A stretch of 33,470 nucleotides of DNA from positions 1 through 33,470 of the forward strand of contig JAKAZY010000001.1 in the NCBI GenBank assembly GCA_021826425.1. Reading direction: 5' to 3'. Shown piece by piece: positions 18,597 to 27,691 of the stretch. A model generated the notes under the pieces. That model had not been told where the DNA came from and made no database searches. It was given only the letters and a program-made list of their open reading frames with translations. Both the position numbers and the translations under genes were made by a program. Source of the stretch: Pseudomonadota bacterium (GTDB lineage Bacteria; Pseudomonadota; Alphaproteobacteria; Acetobacterales; Acetobacteraceae). Numbering within the stretch: position 1 is the stretch's first letter; each line of letters begins with the position of its first letter.

Positions 18597-20173
18597 CGCG
18601 TGACCAGCCCGATGATCGTGGTCTGCGGTGGCATCGCCGGTTGCAGTGTCGGCCAGCGTGTGGCCGGATGATCAAAGTTTGCCCCCGGCGTGGCGCCGGG
18701 GTGGCGCACCGCGCCAAACGCCGTCTTGCTGGCAGCGTCGAACGCCGCCCCACCCGCAGCTGCGCCGACAGGCGCCAGATAAGCATAAGCCACAGCTCCC
18801 TGCGCCGGGCCCGTGGTTTGCATAATGAATAGCCCGTCGGCGGTTTGTGCCGTGTCGCCGCGCTGATCCGTACCGATCCAGAGATTTCCCGCAGGGTCGA
18901 TGGCGAGTGTACGTGGCTTGCGCAACCAAGCCTGGCTGCCGGGCCCATATTGCGTGCCTTCCTCGGTAGCCGGGTTGCCTCCGATCAACGCCAGGCTCGC
19001 GTGAAAATGCGGCGCTGTGGCATCGCCGCCAGGCAGGGCAAATTGCACGATATGCCCCGCATCGCTGTGAGGGTTTAGCGCATCTGCCACGCTGCGCCCC
19101 GGATTTCCTGCGCAGGCCAGATACAATTTGGCGCTGTCGGCGCTCAGCGCCAGCCCGCCAGGTGCGTCGAATGTTTCGCCCCCGGCGGTTATTCCCGCAT
19201 TCGCCAGCCCGGCGAGGTTGGGCACATCACTCGGCAAATCCACCCAGTCGATCCCGTCTCCGCCCAGAACCGCCACGGACAGCTTGCCCGAATCCAGCGC
19301 CGAACCATCGTTGGCGTTGGTTGCGGCGATAAACCTGAACAACATGCCAGAAGCCGCGTCCTGCGTGAAGAACACCACTGGGCGGCCATCCTTGCTGGCG
19401 GTGGCCAGAACCCCGGCGCGGGCAATGCGCCCAAGTGCCGTGCGTTTAACAGGAATGGAAAGTGGGTCGAGCGGATCGAACTCCACCACCCAGCCATAAC
19501 GTGCAGCATAGGCGGGGTCGGCATAACTCAGGCCAAGCCCTGCCAGCCGCGTGAGCCAAGGCCCGGCATCACCTTCAGCCAGCAGCACATTGCCCCAGGG
19601 GGTGTTGCTGCCACCATTCACCGCCAGCACGCCTTGCACCGTACCACCAATTTGCCGGGCTGCGGGGCCAGAAAGCTGGCACAGTGTACCATCTGACAAG
19701 CGCCGGGTCTGATAGCCGCCAACTACTGTTACCCAGCGCCCTGAGAGATATTGCAGGTTCACCACCGTGACACCCTGCTCGCGTCCCGCCACGGCGGGGT
19801 TATCTACACCGCCGGGAAAAAGCATACTGGCCGGGGCCGTGGGGTTGGCGGTCACGAGCACGAGTCGCGGGATGCCATCTTGAGAAGGCGGCGGCGAAAC
19901 CAGCGCTGCGATCACCGCGTCATAGGGAAACTGGCTGCTGGCCTGTTTGGCAGTCAGAGCCTGCGGATCGAAGGGCGGCGCACCCGGCTGTAACAAATCG
20001 CCCCAGCGGGCGATAACGAGGCGAGAATAACCAGCGCCTGGCTTGTCATCCAGCGCCGCGGTTTGAAAATTCTTCAGCACTGGCGCGGCATCGGCGCCAA
20101 GAGCGCTTTGCGCGCAAGCCCCCCCGGCCGAGAACGCGGCGAGACCGCCAAGCAGGAAAGGGCGCCGATGCAT
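18593..20173 (-). CDS. PhoX-like (DUF839) alkaline phosphatase family protein, Tat-exported
   Basis: Twin-arginine-like N-terminus MHRRPFLLGGLAAFSAGG; WGDLLQPG, GGSNTPWGNVLLAEGDAG, RYGWVVEFDPLDP and GNLWIGTDQRGD resemble the PhoX/DUF839 family. Confidence 0.85.
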   Translation of the reverse strand: MHRRPFLLGGLAAFSAGGACAQSALGADAAPVLKNFQTAALDDKPGAGYSRLVIARWGDLLQPGAPPFDPQALTAKQASSQFPYDAVIAALVSPPPSQDGIPRLVLVTANPTAPASMLFPGGVDNPAVAGREQGVTVVNLQYLSGRWVTVVGGYQTRRLSDGTLCQLSGPAARQIGGTVQGVLAVNGGSNTPWGNVLLAEGDAGPWLTRLAGLGLSYADPAYAARYGWVVEFDPLDPLSIPVKRTALGRIARAGVLATASKDGRPVVFFTQDAASGMLFRFIAATNANDGSALDSGKLSVAVLGGDGIDWVDLPSDVPNLAGLANAGITAGGETFDAPGGLALSADSAKLYLACAGNPGRSVADALNPHSDAGHIVQFALPGGDATAPHFHASLALIGGNPATEEGTQYGPGSQAWLRKPRTLAIDPAGNLWIGTDQRGDTAQTADGLFIMQTTGPAQGAVAYAYLAPVGAAAGGAAFDAASKTAFGAVRHPGATPGANFDHPATRWPTLQPAMPPQTTIIGLVTR

Positions 20174-20177
20174 TGGC

Positions 20178-20699
20178 CTAAAAGCCGCCGCTGTTGCCGC
20201 CGCTACCGCCTAATGTTCCAGCCCCGCCTGTGCTCGACCGATCGGTCGCAGCACCCAGCGGGTTGTAACTGCCTACGCCACCCACAACCTGCTGGAAAAA
20301 CCCGGCTGTGCCGCCCGGAACCGGGGTCTGCTTCCCGTCCATCTGCACCGGCACGGCGTCAGCCAAGGTCTCCTGAGTCACAGATTTGAAGGTACCATCG
20401 TTTTTAAAGGTCACCACCACGACGTTCTGGCTTTTCACGCCCTCGGTCTGGGCGATGCGCATCTTGGTGACCTGTGCGACATAGACCCAGTTGTTCGGGT
20501 CGTACTGCTCAATGAAGGTCGGCGGGCCAAGCAGCGCCTGCACATCCGCCTGCTGGGAAATGCCGGGGGTAAGCTGTTTGAGATCACTCTGTGAAACCGA
20601 AATGCCGCGGTAATGCGGCGCATCAGTGAACACGGCGCAGCCGGACACACCCAGGAGGGCAGTCATCAGCAGGCTTTTTGGCAGCTTGGTCAGGCGCAC
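20178..20699 (-). CDS. bamE: outer membrane protein assembly factor BamE-like (SmpA/OmlA domain) lipoprotein
   Basis: Lipobox-like LLGVSGC. SQSDLKQLTPGISQQADVQALLGPPTFIEQYDPNNWVYVAQ. Gly-rich C-terminus. Confidence 0.85.
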   Translation of the reverse strand: MRLTKLPKSLLMTALLGVSGCAVFTDAPHYRGISVSQSDLKQLTPGISQQADVQALLGPPTFIEQYDPNNWVYVAQVTKMRIAQTEGVKSQNVVVVTFKNDGTFKSVTQETLADAVPVQMDGKQTPVPGGTAGFFQQVVGGVGSYNPLGAATDRSSTGGAGTLGGSGGNSGGF

Positions 20700-20805
20700 G
20701 CTTCGATCCTTAGGCTAGAAACAATCGCACTCCAGGCGATCTCTCGCGCGTTTGGGTCTCACGGCAGGGGCTTACCTGTCAATGAGCAAGCTCTATAATG
20801 TGCGA

Positions 20806-21348
20806 ATGCAGGAAGAACTCAGCTACCCGGTCAGGGCCGCACTGATCAAGGATCAGAGCCAGATCTTCACCGTCCGCGCGAGTGAATCGCAGCGCGCGGC
20901 CCTCGCGTCCCGGTTCGCCCTGCCGGCGATTTCCCTGTTGGAAGGCCGTTTTGCCCTTCACCACGAGCGTTCGGGTATAATCTGCGCCACGCTGACGATG
21001 TACGCAGCCGTTACCCAGACATGCGTGGTGACACTCGACCCTTTCGAAGCCGTTATAAAAGATACCGCCGCCCTGCGCTTCGTGCCCGAAGCGGCGATGC
21101 GCTATGTGTCTGGTAGCGATGAGCAAGGGGAGGCGGAAGAGGATGTCACCCCAGATACTCTGGATTCGCCCGATGATATCCCCTACGCGAACGACAGCAT
21201 CGATCTGGGTGCCGCACTGGCCGAGCAGCTTGCCTTGGCGTTAGACCCCTATCCGCGCAAGCCCGGCGCAGCCTTGCCTGAAGCGGCATCGGACGACAGT
21301 GCCAACCCCTTCGCAGGGCTTTCAGCCCGCTTTGCCAAGCCCGATTGA
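20806..21348 (+). CDS. YceD/DUF177 family protein
   Basis: ORF 20752..21348; probable start 20806 (MQEELSYPVRAALI) or 20782. Acidic C-terminal half; position directly upstream of rpmF is typical of YceD. Confidence 0.8.
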   Translation: MQEELSYPVRAALIKDQSQIFTVRASESQRAALASRFALPAISLLEGRFALHHERSGIICATLTMYAAVTQTCVVTLDPFEAVIKDTAALRFVPEAAMRYVSGSDEQGEAEEDVTPDTLDSPDDIPYANDSIDLGAALAEQLALALDPYPRKPGAALPEAASDDSANPFAGLSARFAKPD

Positions 21349-21494
21349 AGGCTTAACGGCTCTTCAATCCGCACGCCGCCAGGCCCGCAGCCGTGCCCTG
21401 AGCGTGAATTTGGCTGCCATGACTTGCGATGCCGGTTCGGCTCTGCTACGCCGCGCCTTCCAATACTCAGACTGATTCTGTAAGGCGTTTTGTC

Positions 21495-21698
21495 ATGGCC
21501 GTACCCAAGAGAAAAACTTCCCCTTCGCGCGCTGGCATGCGCCGGAGCCACCAGGCGCTATCCGCCGAGGCGCACGCCGAGTGCGCCAACTGCGGTGAGC
21601 TGAAGCGCCCGCACCATGTGTGCGCCCATTGCGGCCATTACGACGGCCGTGAGGTTGTGGGTGCCGGCAAGGAAGCCAAAGGCGTGGTTCGCGTCTGA
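21495..21698 (+). CDS. rpmF: 50S ribosomal protein L32
   Basis: [22 protein letters not shown] ... [25 protein letters not shown] with start at 21495 inside ORF 21429..21698. Confidence 0.97.
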   Translation: MAVPKRKTSPSRAGMRRSHQALSAEAHAECANCGELKRPHHVCAHCGHYDGREVVGAGKEAKGVVRV

Positions 21699-21752
21699 GA
21701 CCGGTTAAACGGTGGTTGGAAGCGGTTATGTAAAGCCCAAAATAGGGGTCAT

Positions 21753-22805
21753 ATGAGCCAGAGCAGTAAACTGGCAGTGGATGCCATGGGTGGTGACCAC
21801 GCGCCGGAAGCCATTGTTGCCGGGCTCAACATCGCCGCGGAACGTCAGCCGCGGGCCTCTTTTCTGATCTTTGGCGACGAGGCTCGTCTGGCGCCATTGT
21901 TGGCTGCGTCCAGGCATCTTGCGGGGCGGCATGAGCTGCGTCACTGCACTGAGGCCGTCACGGGGGACATGAAGCCGACCGTGGCTTTGCGCCTGCGCGA
22001 TTCCTCGATGCGGCGCGCGATAGACGCTGTGCTGGCTGGTGAGGCGCAGGGCGTCGTCTCCGCCGGCAATACCGGCGCCTTGCTTGCTCTCTCGAAAATC
22101 GTCCTTAAAACTTTGAATGGTATCGACCGTCCGGCCATGGCTGCCACCGCACCCTCGGCCAAAGGCGACGTGGTGATGCTCGATCTCGGGCTGAATGTGG
22201 TCTACGATGCTCGCAATCTCGTTGAATTTGCTCTGATGGGTATGATCTTCGCGCGCATCGTGTTGGGGCTTCCCGCGCCGAGCTTCGGCCTGCTGAATAT
22301 CGGCTCCGAGGAAGGCAAGGGCGACGATACGCTCCGCAATGCCGCCACGACATTGCGCGACGGCCCCTTCAGAGAGCAATTCTACGGTTTTATTGAAGGC
22401 CACGACATTGCCGCCGGCACTGTGGATGTGGTGGTGACGGATGGTTTCACCGGCAATGTCGCGCTCAAAACTGGCGAAGGAGCCCTGAAGCTGGTGGGAG
22501 ACCTGCTGCGCCGCGTCTTCAACGCCGGGCCGTTTGCCAGGCTGGGCTACGTCTTTGCCAGGAGCGCGTTGAAGCGCCTGAGAGAAACACTGGACCCGCG
22601 CCGCTATAACGGCGCCGTGCTGTTGGGCTTGAACGGGGTTGTCGTTAAATCCCATGGTGGCACCGATGCGCTAGGCTTTGCCCACGCCGTGGACGTTGCG
22701 CTGGATATGGTAGCGCATGATTTCAATATTCATATCGCCGAAGCGCTGGCGGCCATGGATCGCGCCATTCTCTCTGAAGAGTCGGTAATCCACAGCAATG
22801 GCTGA
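21753..22805 (+). CDS. plsX: phosphate acyltransferase PlsX
   Basis: LAVDAMGGDHAPEAIVAGL, VVSAGNTGALLALSKIVL, VVVTDGFTGNVALKTGEGA. Confidence 0.97.
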   Translation: MSQSSKLAVDAMGGDHAPEAIVAGLNIAAERQPRASFLIFGDEARLAPLLAASRHLAGRHELRHCTEAVTGDMKPTVALRLRDSSMRRAIDAVLAGEAQGVVSAGNTGALLALSKIVLKTLNGIDRPAMAATAPSAKGDVVMLDLGLNVVYDARNLVEFALMGMIFARIVLGLPAPSFGLLNIGSEEGKGDDTLRNAATTLRDGPFREQFYGFIEGHDIAAGTVDVVVTDGFTGNVALKTGEGALKLVGDLLRRVFNAGPFARLGYVFARSALKRLRETLDPRRYNGAVLLGLNGVVVKSHGGTDALGFAHAVDVALDMVAHDFNIHIAEALAAMDRAILSEESVIHSNG

Positions 22806-23781
22806 ACAATTTCTCTTAAAACGCGCGGTGCTCACCGGCATTGGCGCCTATCTGCCTGAGCAAATCCTCACAAATGAGGACATGGCCAAGCGTGTTGACA
22901 CATCCGATGACTGGATCGTCGAGCGCACCGGCATCAGGCAACGCCATTTCGCGGCACCGCATGAGACTGCAGCTTATATGGGCGCCGAAGCCGGACGCCG
23001 GGCGATGGAACAGGCTGGGCTGAAGCCCGAAGCACTGGGTGCGATTATTGTGGCCACCTCCACGCCGGACCAGGCCTTTCCAGCTACCGCCGTGCGCATC
23101 CAGGCGGCTCTTGGCGCTAAAAAAGCTTTCGGATTCGATCTTTCCGCCGCCTGCTCGGGCTTTATCTATGGGCTCTCGGTCGCGGATGCGATGCTGCGCG
23201 CCGGGCAGGTAAGGAGCGTGCTGATTATAGGCTCAGAGGTTTATTCCCGCATCCTGAATTTCGAGGATCGTACCACCTGCGTGCTGTTCGGAGACGGGGC
23301 TGGGGCGGTCCTGCTGGAGACCCGTGAGGTAGAGAAAGCTGGCCCAGGCCTGCTCTCGACCCATCTCTATGCGGATGGCACGCTGGGCGACATTCTATAT
23401 GTGGATGGCGCAACCGGCCAGAAGGACAAGCCCTGTCACCTGGTGATGCACGGGCGCGAGGTGTTCCGCCACGCCGTTAACCTGCTTGCGGGTGCTGTAA
23501 ATGACGCCTTAGCTGAGAACAGTCTCACACCAGCGGATATTGACCTGCTGGTGCCGCACCAAGCCAATAGGCGTATCATCGACGGCGTAGGCAAAAAGCT
23601 TGGCCTGCCGGCCGAGCGCGTGGTTGTCACTGTGGATAAGCACGCCAATACCTCCGCCGCGTCCGTTCCTCTGGCACTGGCCAGCGCCGTAGCGGAAGGC
23701 CGCGCAAAGCCCGGTCAGCTATTATTGTTGGAAGCGCTTGGCGGCGGCCTTACCTGGGGCTCGGCGTTATTACGTCTATAA
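22798..23781 (+). CDS. fabH: beta-ketoacyl-ACP synthase III
   Basis: GAYLPEQILTNEDMAKRVDTSDDWIVERTGIRQRH, DLSAACSGFIYGL, VPHQANRRIIDGVGKKL, KHANTSAASVPLAL. Overlaps plsX by 8 bp. Confidence 0.97.
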   Translation: MAEQFLLKRAVLTGIGAYLPEQILTNEDMAKRVDTSDDWIVERTGIRQRHFAAPHETAAYMGAEAGRRAMEQAGLKPEALGAIIVATSTPDQAFPATAVRIQAALGAKKAFGFDLSAACSGFIYGLSVADAMLRAGQVRSVLIIGSEVYSRILNFEDRTTCVLFGDGAGAVLLETREVEKAGPGLLSTHLYADGTLGDILYVDGATGQKDKPCHLVMHGREVFRHAVNLLAGAVNDALAENSLTPADIDLLVPHQANRRIIDGVGKKLGLPAERVVVTVDKHANTSAASVPLALASAVAEGRAKPGQLLLLEALGGGLTWGSALLRL

Positions 23782-23852
23782 AACGGCTTTTCGCCTAAAA
23801 ACCATTTAAAATCAACCTTAAACGGCATATACTGGGCAATTCATTGCGAATC

Positions 23853-23894
23853 GGTCAAGTAACTTGTTGACCCTAAAGCCTCTCGTGCTAATCT
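23853..23894 (+). promoter_or_regulatory. candidate ihfA promoter (TTGACC-16-TAATCT) with overlapping inverted repeat
   Basis: -35 TTGACC 23867-23872, -10 TAATCT 23889-23894, 6 nt before ATG 23901. Inverted repeat GGTCAA-8-TTGACC at 23853-23872. Confidence 0.6.
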
Positions 23895-23900
23895 TGCAAA

Positions 23901-24212
23901 ATGAACACATTGACCCGTGCCCAGCTTACCGAAGCGATCTATGCCAGCGTCGGCCTGTCACGGCATGAATCGGCCGACCTGCTGGAACATGTTCTGAACC
24001 GTATAGCGGAAGCACTCGAAGTTGGTAAATCTGTCAAAATCAGTGGTTTTGGCACTTTTTCTGTGCGGCAGAAAGGTCGACGGATTGGCCGGAATCCTAA
24101 GACCGGGGTGGAAGTGCCAATCCTGCCGCGCCGTGTGCTGGTATTCCGCCCAAGCCAAATGCTGCGTGACGCGGTAAATGCCATTCCGGCCACGACCGCA
24201 TCCAAAGCCTGA
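23901..24212 (+). CDS. ihfA: integration host factor alpha subunit
   Basis: [90 protein letters not shown]. Confidence 0.95.
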   Translation: MNTLTRAQLTEAIYASVGLSRHESADLLEHVLNRIAEALEVGKSVKISGFGTFSVRQKGRRIGRNPKTGVEVPILPRRVLVFRPSQMLRDAVNAIPATTASKA

Positions 24213-24228
24213 TTAGACAAAGGATCGC

Positions 24229-24864
24229 ATGGTGGACGAAGAGTACAACGCAGAGCTGGAGGACGGCACTGCGCCCGGCCTGAACAACGAAGCTGGGCGT
24301 CCACGGGTCCGCAAAGCCGCGGATGCGTTTCGCACCATTTCCGAGGTCGCGGACGAGTTGCATGTGCCCCAGCATGTGTTGCGATTCTGGGAGACGAAAT
24401 TTCCACAGGTTCGACCGCTGAAACGCGGCGGGGGGCGGCGCTATTATCGGCCAGAGGATGTCGGGTTGCTACGCCGGGTGGCTGACCTGCTCTATACACA
24501 GGGCTATACAATCAAGGGCGTGCAGCGCCTGCTGAGAGATGGCGGTATACTGACTGAGACGCAGGAACGCAGCCCGGAACCGGAGCAGGATTTCCTGATC
24601 CCGCCTGAAATGCCATTGCCGCGTCGTGAGCCAGGTGTCAGCTTAGCTTCCCCGCTTCCCGCACCGGTGGTTAGCCAAAAAAGGTATGTTGAACAGACAT
24701 TGACGGCAGAGGCTGAGCCAAACTTCGATCTGGCTCCTATTCCAGAGCCTTCCCGCCCGCAACCAGCCGCCGAAAACACGGGCGGTGAGGAGATCGCGCG
24801 CCTGCGTGAACTTTTGGCAGAGACGCTTTTAGCGCTTGAGGAGCTTCGCCGCACGATCGGTTGA
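24229..24864 (+). CDS. MerR-family transcriptional regulator
   Basis: [69 protein letters not shown], with a long disordered C-terminal half. Confidence 0.92.
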   Translation: MVDEEYNAELEDGTAPGLNNEAGRPRVRKAADAFRTISEVADELHVPQHVLRFWETKFPQVRPLKRGGGRRYYRPEDVGLLRRVADLLYTQGYTIKGVQRLLRDGGILTETQERSPEPEQDFLIPPEMPLPRREPGVSLASPLPAPVVSQKRYVEQTLTAEAEPNFDLAPIPEPSRPQPAAENTGGEEIARLRELLAETLLALEELRRTIG

Positions 24865-24996
24865 TCTTGCACCATTTTGCTGGGAAATTTGTCCAGTCAC
24901 CGAGCCTTATGCGCGGCGGTTTTACATGTACAGAGTAAAGATGCGCACAGGCTCTTGGCTTGGCGACGTTGTGCTGCTACAGCCTCGGCCCACGGC

Positions 24997-25073
24997 CGGA
25001 GCGTAGCGCAGCCTGGTAGCGCATCAGTCTGGGGGACTGGGGGTCGTGGGTTCGAATCCCGCCGCTCCGACCA
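24997..25073 (+). tRNA. tRNA-Pro, anticodon GGG, CCA encoded
   Basis: CGGAGCG acceptor pairs with CGCTCCG then ACCA. Anticodon loop CTGGGGG, T-loop GTTCGAATCCC. Confidence 0.96.
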
Positions 25074-25355
25074 TAAGGCCATTGGCAAAGTAACAATGAG
25101 GCGCTTGCCTCGTTCCGCGCTCAGCCCCTGGCTTAGCGCAGCTCTGTGCGGTTGGTGCGACTGCGACAGTAGCGGCGCAATATGCTCCTTCCCAGGTCAA
25201 CAAGCCAGCCAGAGCCAAGCCCCAGGGCAATCGGTATTCCAGTGCGCGCACTCGCTCTGCGCGAGGCGGTTTGTGCTTGCGGTAAGGCTGCTTAAGATCG
25301 GCCAGTCAAGATCCCCAGGGTTGTCCTCAAAATTGAAAAAACAGGAGAAAAAACC

Positions 25356-26225
25356 ATGAAGATCGGTTTTCTTGGCCTCGGTCGGATGGGTCACGGCATG
25401 GCTGCCAATCTCATCAAAGCGGGGCATGAGGTAACACTCTACAACCGCACACGAGACAAGGCCGTGGGGCTGGACGCGCCGATCGCCGCCACGCCCGGCC
25501 AGGCTACCGTCGGCAAGGAAGTCGTTTTCACCATGCTCTCCCACGATGCGGCACTTGAGGCGGTGATGCACGGGCAGGACGGCGTTCTTGCGCATCTGCC
25601 GAAAGGCGCCATCCATGTCTCCGCCAGTACCATCAGCGTTGCCACGGCCGAGGCGCTGGATGCGGCACATCGCAAAGCCGGGCAGAACTTTATCTCGGCA
25701 CCGGTGTTTGGTCGGCCCGAAGCTGCCATCGCCGGCAAGCTATTCATCGCCGCGGCAGGGGCGGAGGCAAACCTCGCGCGCCTGCAACCCCTCTTCGAAG
25801 CCATTGGCCAGCGGGTGTTCGTGGTCAGCGATGCCCCCTCGCGCGCCAACCTCGTGAAGCTGAGCGGCAATTTCCTGATCGCCTCGGTTATCGAATCTTT
25901 GGGCGAAGCGCTGGCGCTGGTGGCCAAAGGCGGGGTGGATGAAAAAGCCTATCTTGAGCTGCTCACCTCCACCTTGTTCAACGCCCCGGTTTACAAAACC
26001 TATGGGCAATTACTGGTGGAGCGGAAATTTGAGCCCGCCGGTTTTGCCGCGCCGCTTGGCCAGAAAGACATCCGCCTCGTGCTCGCCGCGGCTGAGACGT
26101 TAAATGTGCCGCTGCCAATCGCCAGCCTGCTGCGGGACCGTTTTCTCACCCTGCTGGCCCAGGGCGGAGAAAAGCTGGACTGGTCCGCCATCGGCGCGCT
26201 CGCCGCGAGGGATTCCAGCATATAG
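25356..26225 (+). CDS. NAD(P)-dependent beta-hydroxyacid dehydrogenase family oxidoreductase
   Basis: Rossmann start MKIGFLGLGRMGHGMAANLIKAGHEVTLYNRT, substrate motif IHVSASTISVATAEAL, and NLVKLSGNFLIASVIESLGEALAL with catalytic-Lys context. Confidence 0.92.
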   Translation: MKIGFLGLGRMGHGMAANLIKAGHEVTLYNRTRDKAVGLDAPIAATPGQATVGKEVVFTMLSHDAALEAVMHGQDGVLAHLPKGAIHVSASTISVATAEALDAAHRKAGQNFISAPVFGRPEAAIAGKLFIAAAGAEANLARLQPLFEAIGQRVFVVSDAPSRANLVKLSGNFLIASVIESLGEALALVAKGGVDEKAYLELLTSTLFNAPVYKTYGQLLVERKFEPAGFAAPLGQKDIRLVLAAAETLNVPLPIASLLRDRFLTLLAQGGEKLDWSAIGALAARDSSI

Positions 26226-26227
26226 GC

Positions 26228-26255
26228 TTGAAAACCTGACAGCAAGGCTTAAGCT
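26228..26255 (+). promoter_or_regulatory. candidate promoter for the riboswitch-crcB transcript
   Basis: TTGAAA (26228-26233), 16-nt spacer, TAAGCT (26250-26255), a few nucleotides before the aptamer. The match is weak. Confidence 0.35.
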
Positions 26256-26261
26256 ACGCGC

Positions 26262-26334
26262 ATGGGGATGGAGTCCCCCAAACCCGCTCCTCCGGGGAGC
26301 TGATGACTCCTGCAGGCGTCATGCACTGCGGGAG
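26262..26334 (+). ncRNA. fluoride riboswitch (crcB motif) with downstream mutually exclusive hairpin
   Basis: ATGGGGATGGAGTCCCCCAAACCCGCTCCTCCGGGGAGCTGATGACTCCTGC matches the crcB RNA layout: GGGG/CCCC P1, GCTCC/GGAGC P2, UGAUGACUCCU, pseudoknot GGAGT(26270-74)/ACTCC(26306-10). Located upstream of crcB. Confidence 0.93.
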
Positions 26335-26375
26335 CCGTTTGTCTAGGCCCCGCCTTATTGGAAGGAGATTGGCGG

Positions 26376-26816
26376 ATGTTTCAAACCCTGCTTGTTGCCC
26401 TCGGCGGTGCCATCGGCAGCGTCGGGCGATATTGGCTGGCCTTGGCGGCCATGTCCATCAGCCGCAACCTGCCGCTAGGCACCATCATCATCAATATTAT
26501 CGGCTCATTTGCCATCGGGTTTTTCGGCTCGCTGACGCTCAGTCATGGCCGGTTCCCCCTGCCCGAGCCCGCCCGCATCTTTTTCATGGTCGGCATCTGC
26601 GGCGGTTTTACCACTTTTTCTTCCTTCAGCCTGCAAACGCTGGACCTGCTGCGCGGCGGCGCGATGGGCCGGGCAATGCTCAATATCGGCATTTCCGTGG
26701 TCTTCTGCCTGCTCGCCGTGGCGGCCGGCTACGCGCTCGGCTCGCATCTCAGCGGCGCGCCGACACAGCTCAGCCAAAGCGCCAGCCAGATCGCCATCGA
26801 AGAAGAGGCCTCCTAG
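26376..26816 (+). CDS. crcB: fluoride efflux channel CrcB/Fluc
   Basis: [65 protein letters not shown]. Shine-Dalgarno GGAAGGAG upstream of the ATG at 26376. Confidence 0.97.
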   Translation: MFQTLLVALGGAIGSVGRYWLALAAMSISRNLPLGTIIINIIGSFAIGFFGSLTLSHGRFPLPEPARIFFMVGICGGFTTFSSFSLQTLDLLRGGAMGRAMLNIGISVVFCLLAVAAGYALGSHLSGAPTQLSQSASQIAIEEEAS

Positions 26817-26819
26817 GTC

Positions 26820-27623
26820 ATGCGCATTCTGGCAATGCTTACCCACCCGCTTACCGCCAGTTCGGTGCTCGCGGCCACATCCTGCCTGGCGGCGCGCTTC
26901 GGCCCAGTGGAAATCGATCTTATCTATCCCCGGCCGGATACCGACCCCGACCTGATGCCCACGGAGGATGTCTATACCGACGTGCAGCGCCAAGGTTTTG
27001 AAGCTTCGCAGGACCTGCTTGTGCAGCATCTTAGCCAGGAAGCGGCCAACTGGGCCGGGGCCGGGTTGCCTGGTTTGCGGCAGATCCGGGGCAAGCCCGC
27101 CGCCATTGCCCAAACCGCCGCCGCCGAGGCGAATTTTGTTGTCCTGGGCGCCCCGCATGGCGATTTTGAAGCCAACACCATTCTGGACGCATTGCTGTTC
27201 AGGGCGAACACGCCGGTTCTGCTTGTCCCGCGCACTATGCCGCGCAGCTTCGGCCAGCATATCGCCATAGCCTGGCAGGGCGAATGCGCCGCCACAGAGC
27301 GTGCCGTCGATTCGCTCGATGGCCTGCTACGGGGGGCAAAGCGCACCATAATCCTCGTCGGCGACCATAAGGCCAGTTCATCGCCGCCACCCGAAGTGCT
27401 CCTGCGCCGGCTGGACGAGGCTGACAAGCGGGCCACCGTTCATCATTTTCCGTTAGATGGGCGACATATCGGCGAGGCTTTACTCAGCGAGGCGCGCCAG
27501 GTCAAAGCGGATCTTCTGGTCATGGGCGCCTTCAGCCACGGCAGGCTGCGAGAGTTTATTTTCGGCGGGGCCACCATCGAGATTCTGCGTGATTTCGATT
27601 TGCCGGTGCTGATGCATCATTAA
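26820..27623 (+). CDS. universal stress protein (tandem UspA-like domains)
   Basis: 267 aa. Second domain ends ADLLVMGAFSHGRLREFIFGGATIEILRDFDLPVLMHH, a UspA signature. Starts 3 nt after the crcB stop. Confidence 0.92.
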   Translation: MRILAMLTHPLTASSVLAATSCLAARFGPVEIDLIYPRPDTDPDLMPTEDVYTDVQRQGFEASQDLLVQHLSQEAANWAGAGLPGLRQIRGKPAAIAQTAAAEANFVVLGAPHGDFEANTILDALLFRANTPVLLVPRTMPRSFGQHIAIAWQGECAATERAVDSLDGLLRGAKRTIILVGDHKASSSPPPEVLLRRLDEADKRATVHHFPLDGRHIGEALLSEARQVKADLLVMGAFSHGRLREFIFGGATIEILRDFDLPVLMHH

Positions 27624-27691
27624 CAGCCTTCCGGCGGTTTTTTAGCTGCGATTGGGTGTTACAAACGCCGCTGCCCGGCTATTGAAGCTGC

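Noticed and set aside
21726-22655. 309-aa minus-strand ORF opposite plsX
   Set aside because: Antisense shadow of plsX, which has clear family motifs.
24897-25251. Minus ORFs containing WSERRDSNPRPPVPQT and VGAAGFEPTTPSPPD (24897..25088 and 25024..25251)
   Set aside because: Both are antisense translations of tRNA-Pro (24997-25073), a classic spurious-ORF pattern.
24997-25355. tRNA-Pro as an integration site for a mobile element
   Set aside because: No integrase, no duplicated tRNA 3' end noticed downstream, and flanking genes look like housekeeping genes.
26305-26350. Canonical intrinsic terminator after the fluoride aptamer
   Set aside because: The hairpin is good but is followed by only three consecutive T residues, so I call it a switch hairpin rather than a confirmed terminator.
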